Assembly: GCA_028873155.1 (NCBI GenBank)
Contig: JAGWML010000063.1
Coordinates: 1 to 13,048, forward strand
Reading direction: 5' to 3'
DNA from: Acidobacteriota bacterium
Lineage (GTDB): Bacteria > Acidobacteriota > Terriglobia > Terriglobales > Acidobacteriaceae
Length of the DNA: 13,048 bases
Part shown: positions 6,680 to 13,048 of the stretch, piece by piece
How positions within the stretch are numbered: the first letter of the stretch is position 1
Layout of the letters: every line of letters begins with the position of its first letter
Translations under genes and position numbers: made by a program
Notes under the pieces: model-generated
The model's input: only the letters and a program-made list of their open reading frames with translations
Told to the model about the DNA's origin: nothing
Databases searched by the model: none

Positions 6680-6740
6680 CGCACAGTGTGCCTTGGCCAG
6701 GGATGGCCGGCCTTCAGCCTAACTCAATGCGGACTGTGCG
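6680..6740 (+). repeat. Long-range 8-bp dyad enclosing GGCC-rich inner stems in the TIG-operon leader
   Basis: CGCACAGT (6680-6687) pairs exactly with ACTGTGCG (6733-6740). The 45-base interior contains repeated GGCC elements (around 6694-6713, including GGCCGGCC) that could form inner hairpins. It sits in the inferred leader, so it might be a structured RNA. I compared it by eye with the c-di-GMP-I riboswitch pattern and it does not fit. Confidence 0.4.
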
Positions 6741-6811
6741 TTGACTTCCCCAATCTGCCCAAAGCTGGTGAAAGCAGGCCGTGCCCATGGGTGTATCCAG
6801 AGTCAGCACAA

Positions 6812-6831
6812 GATCTCCTCTGGTCGAGATC
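6812..6831 (+). repeat. Small inverted repeat before the TIG-gene start
   Basis: GATCTC (6812-6817) and GAGATC (6826-6831) form a 6-bp stem with an 8-base loop, about 36 bases before the GTG start. It could be structural but may be chance. Confidence 0.25.
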
Positions 6832-6867
6832 CAAATACGGACAGAAGGTGAAGTATCGAGAGCGGCT

Positions 6868-9800
6868 GTGAAATTTCTCCGTCCATCCCACCGGAAGCGG
6901 GCATGGATGGGAACTATGGCGGCGATACTCCTGATCGCCACGTGCTGTATGGAAGCCTATGGTCAGGGCGTGCCCACCATTACGTCGCTGAGCCCCGCGA
7001 CTGCGACGGCTGGAGGTACGGCATTCACGCTCACGGTCAACGGCACCGGATACGTTACCACATCATCCGTCGAGGTCAACGGCGCTCTCCGCACGACGAC
7101 CTTTGTCAGCGCCACGCAGCTGACTGCCCAGATTCTGGCCTCGGACATCGCAACTGCAGGCACAGTCCAGATCACGGTCTTCAATCCAAGCCTGGTAGCT
7201 GCGGGCGGCACAACGTCCGCGCCATTCCCGCTTGCGATCGCCGCAGCCACACTACCCGCGCCGGTGTTAACAAGCGCAGCACCGGGGCTGAGTGCGCAAG
7301 GGGCAGGGCGGCTGCAGGTGACCTTGCAGGGCGCAAACTTCAGACCCGGCGCGACCGTGATCCTCTCGCCGCCGCTGACAAGCGTTACAAGCTCGAATGG
7401 TCACACGCCTGCAACGGATGCAACGCTGGTCCAGGTCAATCGCATCAGCGCGACGCTGATGACCGCGACCTTCAGTCTGAGCCCAACGGCAACCATTGGC
7501 CTGCGCGGGATTGACGTCTTGAACAGCGACGGGACCTCGACCGCGGTGGTGGTTGGCAATGCCGCGGGAAGCGGAACCACGCAGCCATTTCAGATCGAGC
7601 CTTCGACTTCGCTTGCCGCGCCGCCGTCTGTGCTTGATATCGCCCTGATTCATCCTCGCGATGGAACAGTGGTTGCGCAGGGAGACGAGCTCTATGCGCA
7701 GGCAGTCCTCTCTGGCGCAGGCACTGGCTCTCTGATTGGCCAGTGGCTCTGGGATAACCGCGTGGTTGAGCAGTTTGCGGTACCGCTTGTTGCCGGCCAG
7801 AGCATGACAATACGGACGCGCCAATCGCTGCCGACCTGGTACCTTGGCGCGCATACCGTTCAGCTCCGCATGCAACAGCCGTCGCAGATCGCGACGCGGC
7901 CCGTTACGGTGGCCGTCAATCCACCGGGCTGGAAGCTGGAAGCTCTGCTTGCGCCTGCATATGGCGCCGCATTCGGTGCAACAGATCCGCCGGTGCTGCT
8001 ATGGGCACCAGTCCCCGGCGCGGTGCGCTATCAGGTGGGTTTTTCCACGCAGCCCTTCTACTCGGCGATTGGCCCATGGTACGAGGTGGACGAGAACCGT
8101 TGGCAGGTGCCTTTGGATGTGTGGAGAAAACAGGGAGACGGCAATCTCTACTGGACTGTTCGCGCCATTCAATCGCCGGGCGTGCCTCGCAAGCCGCTGC
8201 CGATGCGGCGCATCGTGCGCCTCGGAGAGAATGCGCTCGCACCTTCAACGGCAGCACCAGTACGCAACGCACTTGGGCATGCGCAGATTGCATGGAGTCT
8301 TGTCAGCCCCGGTGCGCTGTATCTTGTTTCCATCAGCAGCGACGCAGAGGGCACACGCATTCTTCGCCGGTATCTGACAGACAAGTCAGTGCTGGATCTG
8401 CATGCGATCGAAGGCAGGCTTGTTCCCGGCGAAGCCTACTACTGGCGCGCGGACGCATTCTCTGCGTGGGGCGACCTCATTGATTCCGGCCAGGCGCAGC
8501 GCTTCATCGATCCGCCGGTCCCGGGACTGACAACTGACCTGCGGCTGCCCTCGCATGGGCCTCCGCTTCGCTTTGTCAACCTGACTCGGGTAAGACGAGG
8601 CGGTTCGTATGATCTGACGGCAGAGATCGGCAAAGAGACTCCCGCGCCGAACAGCAGCGTCAGTCTGCCGCAGCCCGTCGTCTCGGTGCAGTTTCAAACT
8701 CCCGTGAATCCAGTCGATGTGAGTCTCTCGATGGACGATGTGGACATTACTTCGCTCTCGCAGGTCAGTCAGACTCAGGTGTCGTATACGCCGCAGCTGC
8801 CTCTCGCAAACGGCGAACACGACATCAGTCTCATGGTGGGCGCGGAGGCCTCTGGCTGGAAGTTCACGGTCGCCGCGGCAGCGCCCGCAACGCCGGCAAC
8901 TCCCGCGACTACGATATTGCCGGGCACCGACGCAGAGACTGCGCCCTTGCCTGCTGCGTCCACGCCGCTGGCAGCGATGACGCGCAGCGCCACCGCAGCC
9001 GCAAAGACACCGGCGAAAGCGAAGTTCGAAGGCGAGATTGACGGTCAAATCACATCGACGACGCAGTGGGCCTCGGGATCCAATCCTCCGGACTCGAATG
9101 TCTTCTCTTTGGCCGAGCGCATGCTGACCGAGAACAGCGCGTGGAAGCCGGAACTCAACGGCAGCGGGCTGCTGAACTCGATTCTCAATCCCGCAGTTCA
9201 ACGCACGGCCCAGGGACGCGTGAATGACTACATCGCGCAGGTTGAGCGCAAAGGCGAACGATGGGGCATCCAGCTTCGCTTCGGAATTGTGTCTCCAGCG
9301 CTCTTTACCGATGCGCAGTTTGTGACGGCCGCCACGCCGCGCCAGGGTGTGGAAGCGATGGCCACCACGCCTGGCGGCACGCTGGGCTTTTATACCAACA
9401 CGAATGACGTGGCGCTCGGCGGCGGCGCCGGCGTTACGTTCCACCAGCGCCTGATGGGCGCGAGCTGGCAGGCGCCGCTGCCCAAGTGGGCAGAGTTTCG
9501 CCTGATGTGGCTGGGCGCGCGCGACATTGGCGCTCCAACGACGGTGGAGTACGATTCGCAAGGTAACCCCATCATCGTGCCAAATCCCGTGGCGGCAAAG
9601 TCACGCGGCGATGTCTACGGCGGCCTGCTGAATCTACATCTCGGCAAGGTCTGGCAGTGGTCCAGCGAATATGCGTGGAGCTATGACAACGCCAATCTAT
9701 CCGACCCGAGCTCATCCACGCTGTTCGGGCGCGCATGGCGCACGGGAATCTCGGGCAATCCCGGCAAGGCTTCGGTCAGCGTTGCCTTTCGCGATCTGAG

Positions 9801-10644
9801 CGCGAACTTTGCGAATCCTGCAAACCCAAGCCTCACGCAGGCGAGCAATCCAAACCTGCGCGGGCTGGACGCCTCTGCCAGTGAATCGACAAAGGCCGGG
9901 TCCTTCGCCGCAACGTACAGCTTTCTACAGAACAATGTGAATCCGACCACAACGGCTGAGATTGATGTGAACACCTTCTCCGAGACCTGGTCCAAGCCGT
10001 TCGGCGCTTCGACCAGCCTTTCTGTGGGCGCCAATCAATCCCTCACGGAGACAGGGACGATTCCCGCGGCCCTGCGCGGCCTGCCGCCCTCACAAAACGG
10101 CAGCGCAGACCAGCGCGACGTCTCAGGCAACATCACCCTGACGCGTCAAGTAGGGCTTGTGTCGATGAATGCGGGAGCCAGCCGCGACTGGCTGCGCGAT
10201 AACATTCAATCGAGCGCGAGTGCGATTACTTCTTCCATCTCAGTCGGCGCGAACCTGATCAGCAGGGGATTCTTCCAGTGCAACACGCAGGCCAATTTCA
10301 ACTGGGTGGCGGCGAATCCATCCACGATCGGCACGACGCGCAACATCAGCGTCTATGTGCAGCCGGCGTTTACCTGGAAGGAGCCCAACCTCCAGATGTC
10401 TCCGCTGCTCAGTATTGCGCAGGCTCGCACGCTGCTTGCGAGCGGCAGTTATACGAGTAAGACACTGACCGGCCAATACGGAGGCCGACTTGCGTGGACG
10501 TTGCCCGCGTGGCTGAAAACAAGCACTCTGGCTGTTCAGGGAAGCTACAACCAGAATCGCGACGACGTTGCCAACACTGACACGCCGAGTACACAACTCG
10601 TTGCCATATGGACGTTCAATCTGGCGCACAAGAAGACCTTCTAA
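6868..10644 (+). CDS. Exported TIG/Ig-like multidomain protein with C-terminal outer-membrane barrel-like region
   Basis: A 1258-residue envelope protein of unknown role. Order of parts: signal peptide with a basic start (RPSHRKR), hydrophobic core MGTMAAILLIATCC and likely cleavage AYG|Q before residue 33; TIG/IPT domain 1 (about 35-125, PTITSLSPATATAGG); TIG-like domain 2 (about 130-245); a CARDB-like segment (255-350); two FN3-like domains (355-450, 460-550); an Ig-like domain with LPLANGEHDI (555-668); an Ala/Pro/Thr linker (668-715); then about 540 residues rich in Gly, Asn and Ser with alternating aromatic strands, ending WTFNLAHKKTF. The terminal Phe is typical of outer-membrane beta-barrels. 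No catalytic motif is seen. The start is GTG 6868, chosen because the signal peptide follows directly and a GAGAG lies 5 bases upstream; ATG 6787 and GTG 6781 would add an unnatural N-terminus. It is followed after 28 bases by a second TIG protein, so the two are likely co-transcribed. Adhesin, surface receptor or transport role is possible; none is shown. Confidence 0.85.
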   Translation: MKFLRPSHRKRAWMGTMAAILLIATCCMEAYGQGVPTITSLSPATATAGGTAFTLTVNGTGYVTTSSVEVNGALRTTTFVSATQLTAQILASDIATAGTVQITVFNPSLVAAGGTTSAPFPLAIAAATLPAPVLTSAAPGLSAQGAGRLQVTLQGANFRPGATVILSPPLTSVTSSNGHTPATDATLVQVNRISATLMTATFSLSPTATIGLRGIDVLNSDGTSTAVVVGNAAGSGTTQPFQIEPSTSLAAPPSVLDIALIHPRDGTVVAQGDELYAQAVLSGAGTGSLIGQWLWDNRVVEQFAVPLVAGQSMTIRTRQSLPTWYLGAHTVQLRMQQPSQIATRPVTVAVNPPGWKLEALLAPAYGAAFGATDPPVLLWAPVPGAVRYQVGFSTQPFYSAIGPWYEVDENRWQVPLDVWRKQGDGNLYWTVRAIQSPGVPRKPLPMRRIVRLGENALAPSTAAPVRNALGHAQIAWSLVSPGALYLVSISSDAEGTRILRRYLTDKSVLDLHAIEGRLVPGEAYYWRADAFSAWGDLIDSGQAQRFIDPPVPGLTTDLRLPSHGPPLRFVNLTRVRRGGSYDLTAEIGKETPAPNSSVSLPQPVVSVQFQTPVNPVDVSLSMDDVDITSLSQVSQTQVSYTPQLPLANGEHDISLMVGAEASGWKFTVAAAAPATPATPATTILPGTDAETAPLPAASTPLAAMTRSATAAAKTPAKAKFEGEIDGQITSTTQWASGSNPPDSNVFSLAERMLTENSAWKPELNGSGLLNSILNPAVQRTAQGRVNDYIAQVERKGERWGIQLRFGIVSPALFTDAQFVTAATPRQGVEAMATTPGGTLGFYTNTNDVALGGGAGVTFHQRLMGASWQAPLPKWAEFRLMWLGARDIGAPTTVEYDSQGNPIIVPNPVAAKSRGDVYGGLLNLHLGKVWQWSSEYAWSYDNANLSDPSSSTLFGRAWRTGISGNPGKASVSVAFRDLSANFANPANPSLTQASNPNLRGLDASASESTKAGSFAATYSFLQNNVNPTTTAEIDVNTFSETWSKPFGASTSLSVGANQSLTETGTIPAALRGLPPSQNGSADQRDVSGNITLTRQVGLVSMNAGASRDWLRDNIQSSASAITSSISVGANLISRGFFQCNTQANFNWVAANPSTIGTTRNISVYVQPAFTWKEPNLQMSPLLSIAQARTLLASGSYTSKTLTGQYGGRLAWTLPAWLKTSTLAVQGSYNQNRDDVANTDTPSTQLVAIWTFNLAHKKTF

Positions 10645-10672
10645 GACGCGCGAAGCAAGTGAAGGGGGAAGA
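10645..10672 (+). promoter_or_regulatory. Short spacer with strong ribosome binding site between the two TIG genes
   Basis: The 28-base gap has no terminator and contains a purine-rich AAGGGGGAAG (10662-10671) ending next to the ATG at 10673. It supports both operon structure and this start for the downstream gene. Confidence 0.6.
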
Positions 10673-13048
10673 ATGCGCATGGTATTTAAGACCTCTCTCA
10701 AAAGGCGCATATCCGATATCCGCTGGAACTTGACTGCGTGGGCAGTGCTGCTAGCGGGCTGCGCATGCGCTTCGCTCGCGCAGCGGCCGACGCTTGTTTC
10801 TTACAGCCCGACGCAGGGCGCACAGGGAACCAGCGTTACTCTGACCTTTACAGGCACCGGCTTTTCCGCGAGGATGCTGCGGCTGCTCATTTCACCGGCG
10901 CAGGGAATTTCTGTTACTGGAATCGCGCTTACATCGCCGACGCAGATCACAGCGAAGATTCAGATTGCGCCGACTGCCGCTGCAGGCAGCTACAAGCTGA
11001 ATCTGCAGGTTGCCGACCATGACATGATCGCCGCGACGCCGTTTATGGTGACGGCAGCGCAGCCCGGCTGCTCGACCAACTTTGCTGCAATGGCGAACTG
11101 CGGACCGGCGCCGCCGGCAATCCGCGAACTCACGCCGCTGTCGGGCCGGCAGGGAACATCGGTTCTCCTCACGCTGACCGGCGCAAACTTTGTGGCAAGC
11201 ACTGTTCTGCAGATGATTCCCGCGACAGGCCTGACGCTTGGCAAGCCTGCGCTGGTGAATGCCAATGAACTGCAGGTACAGGTTGGCATTGCGGCGAACG
11301 CCCCGCTGGGACCGCGCTCTGTGGTGCTTCTGAGCGGCAACCAGCGCACAGCAGCGCCGAATACGTTCACGGTTACGCCGGCCCCCAAACCCGGCGGAAC
11401 CGTTTTTCCCATGCAGATTTTGCGTCTTGTGCCGAGCCAGATCACAGCGGGGAGCCAGAATGTCGACCTGGCGATCGAGGGCTCCAACTTCGTTCCCGGC
11501 GCGCAGGTCACATTCACTGCTGGGGCTGGGGTGCCGGCGGGCGTGATGGCGACCGGCCCGGTTCGCTACATCAACAGCACGGAGATTCACGTATCGGTCA
11601 GCGCACTGGCTACTGCGCTGCCGGGAGGCCGTACCATCGTGCTGCAATCGCCGGAGCAGCAGCAGGCCATCGGCAATCGAATGCTCAACGTGATTGCAGC
11701 GCCTATCACGTCAGGCCTGCCCGTTGTGCTCAAGACGACGCCGATCTCTCTACAGAGCTTCCCGCTGGGCAAAATCATGCTGGATACGCCGCAGTGGGGT
11801 GAGCAGTGGGTCGGAGAAATTCAGGAGAACTATGGAATTCCCGTACTGGATGACGACGCCAAGTTTCAGTGGCACGAGCAGAATCCAGGACTTGCGGACT
11901 ACTACATTCTGAACATCTACGAGAAGGATGGCGTTACTCTTCTCGGCTCAAAACGCATCGATGGAGTGAACGTACTGGCGCTGGGCGGCACGATGCACGT
12001 GGTGCCAACCTACTTCCGGCCTGATGCGGCATTCCTTGCGCAGGTGCTGGAGACAGTGCCGAAGTTCAAGCACGTCGGCTTTACGTATCCCTCACACAGC
12101 CAGCCGACCTCTACACTCATCAACGGCGTGAAGGTCTTTCAACCACCGCCGCAATCGAGCGCGAGCGCGCAACTTGCGGAAGGCGACCTGCAGGGGGAGG
12201 TGGTCGGCTACCACACGTACAACTCCAGCGGCGTTGCACCGCAAGCTACTACGGGCGCTAAGACGGGTGCGTTCACGCTGCAGAGGACCGGCTCTGCCGC
12301 GCAGGCTCAGGGCGGCGGACAGCAAAATGCAACCGGACAGCAGAGCGCGCCGAATCAAACCGTCGATATCAAAGTGGAGGTCTCGGACCGCTGGCCGTTG
12401 AATCGCCCGCTGGCTCCAACGGGCCTGGCATGTTCCGGTGGCGGGCAGAGCGGCACAGGACTGCAAGCAGCGGACGTGGACGCGACCGGGAACGATCCGA
12501 ACAGCTACGCCGGCGACCGGTTCATGCTCACCGGCAGCTTCAATCTTTCCGACTCGCCCTACGCAACCCATCCAACGCTGCAGCCGAAACCTGGCTCGCA
12601 ATGCAACAACTGCCTCATCACTCCAGTGGGCGAGGTAGCTTTCGACAATCTCTTCGTCGATTGGGGAGACGGCACAATCCAGTCGCTCAGCGCGCCGCCC
12701 TCTGACCCGAACATGACCAACTGGAATCGTGGCGAGAGCTTGACGCTACCCGGGCATCTCGGCGACCAGGGCTCAGTGGTTCATGCGTACAACAACAAAG
12801 GCTCGTATACGATCCGTGTCTTTCAACTCTCAGAGGCGGATGCGCAACACGTCAACGCGTCGCTGCTGGCGGCGAGCGTGGATGGACCGGCGACGTCGCC
12901 CTTCCTTCAAGTGGCAACGCTGAGCCGGATCAGCTCTGCGCAAGGCGGAAGCCCTGCGCAGAACACAATCGGCCATGCTTTTCAAACGATCCTGGCGCAA
13001 AGCGCCGGGGCCGCGATGGTAAAAGGAGCAGGCGCACCCGCGGGTCCC
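10673..13048 (+). CDS. Exported TIG-repeat and PKD-domain protein, probable lipoprotein, 3' end cut by the window
   Basis: The frame is open for all 792 codons to the last base, so the true protein is longer. N-terminus: basic residues (KRR 10-12, R17), a short hydrophobic core and LAGC (27-30), a good lipobox; ASLAQ just after it offers signal peptidase I cleavage as an alternative. Three TIG/IPT domains follow at about 38-128, 149-237 and 247-347, with repeated cores GTSVTLTFTGTGF, GTSVLLTLTGANF and QNVDLAIEGSNF. Then an FN3-like region (about 370-480, YYILNIYEKDG), a Gln/Gly/Ala-rich linker (about 540-565), a segment with CNNC (644-647), and a PKD domain (about 650-730) with WGDGT (664-668) and HAYNNKGSYT (704-713). 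Binding or structural role on the cell surface or in the periplasm is inferred; there is no enzyme motif. It lies 28 bases after the barrel protein and probably acts with it. Confidence 0.85.
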   Translation, partial: MRMVFKTSLKRRISDIRWNLTAWAVLLAGCACASLAQRPTLVSYSPTQGAQGTSVTLTFTGTGFSARMLRLLISPAQGISVTGIALTSPTQITAKIQIAPTAAAGSYKLNLQVADHDMIAATPFMVTAAQPGCSTNFAAMANCGPAPPAIRELTPLSGRQGTSVLLTLTGANFVASTVLQMIPATGLTLGKPALVNANELQVQVGIAANAPLGPRSVVLLSGNQRTAAPNTFTVTPAPKPGGTVFPMQILRLVPSQITAGSQNVDLAIEGSNFVPGAQVTFTAGAGVPAGVMATGPVRYINSTEIHVSVSALATALPGGRTIVLQSPEQQQAIGNRMLNVIAAPITSGLPVVLKTTPISLQSFPLGKIMLDTPQWGEQWVGEIQENYGIPVLDDDAKFQWHEQNPGLADYYILNIYEKDGVTLLGSKRIDGVNVLALGGTMHVVPTYFRPDAAFLAQVLETVPKFKHVGFTYPSHSQPTSTLINGVKVFQPPPQSSASAQLAEGDLQGEVVGYHTYNSSGVAPQATTGAKTGAFTLQRTGSAAQAQGGGQQNATGQQSAPNQTVDIKVEVSDRWPLNRPLAPTGLACSGGGQSGTGLQAADVDATGNDPNSYAGDRFMLTGSFNLSDSPYATHPTLQPKPGSQCNNCLITPVGEVAFDNLFVDWGDGTIQSLSAPPSDPNMTNWNRGESLTLPGHLGDQGSVVHAYNNKGSYTIRVFQLSEADAQHVNASLLAASVDGPATSPFLQVATLSRISSAQGGSPAQNTIGHAFQTILAQSAGAAMVKGAGAPAGP

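Larger units (their letters stand above)
6173..6867. other. Non-coding divergent region between the maturase and the TIG-domain operon
   Basis: No convincing protein gene. Several short open frames exist on both strands, but without ribosome binding sites or recognisable composition. The region holds, from left to right: a hairpin abutting the maturase ribosome binding site (6183-6198), a -10-like box with a 14-bp palindrome (6254-6279), a 10-bp-stem hairpin (6337-6364), an extended -10 promoter candidate for the TIG operon (6647-6655), an 8-bp dyad (6680-6740) and a small stem (6812-6831). About 6365-6620 shows nothing I can name. Confidence 0.6.

Noticed and set aside
8386..9561. Minus-strand open frame (about 391 codons) inside the TIG/barrel gene
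   Set aside because: Arg/His-rich antisense composition, while the plus-strand frame has clear domain structure.
1..13048. tRNA, rRNA, CRISPR array, insertion sequence or phage element
   Set aside because: Looked for by eye; no T-loop signature, regularly spaced repeats, transposase motif or integrase was seen.

Overview
The window looks like chromosomal DNA from a GC-rich Gram-negative bacterium. The closest style I recognise is Acidobacteriota (Acidobacteriia/Terriglobia): GC-heavy third codon positions in the housekeeping genes, large secreted TIG-domain proteins, and a radical-SAM sulfatase maturase with a SEC-C tail. The lineage is an inference from style; no rRNA or marker gene is present to prove it.

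Left part (1-4527), housekeeping. On the minus strand panB is followed by panC, joined by a one-base TGATG overlap, giving two steps of pantothenate (coenzyme A) synthesis. Upstream, also on the minus strand, is a 160-residue protein I do not recognise. A membrane-anchored NodB-type polysaccharide deacetylase runs on the plus strand and converges with hemL (glutamate-1-semialdehyde aminomutase, tetrapyrrole synthesis) on the minus strand, with only 6 bases between the two stop codons.

Middle part (4528-6867). A complete anaerobic sulfatase-maturating radical-SAM enzyme (anSME type, SPASM domain, C-terminal SEC-C zinc motif) is flanked by two non-coding stretches of 346 and 695 bases. These hold several perfect inverted repeats: interleaved arms before hemL, a 14-bp palindrome beside a -10-like box before the maturase, a 10-bp-stem hairpin, and an 8-bp dyad in the long leader of the next gene. 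No sulfatase gene is in view.

Right part (6868-13048), cell-envelope pair. A 1258-residue exported protein has two TIG/Ig-like domains, a probable CARDB-like domain, two FN3-like domains, a further Ig-like domain, an Ala/Pro-rich linker and a long C-terminal region resembling an outer-membrane beta-barrel that ends in Phe. Twenty-eight bases downstream, after a strong ribosome binding site, begins a second exported protein with three TIG domains, an FN3-like region and a PKD domain. It carries a good lipobox and stays open to the last base of the window (792 codons without a stop). The two genes form an apparent operon and may build one surface structure. This pair is the least explained and most interesting part of the window.
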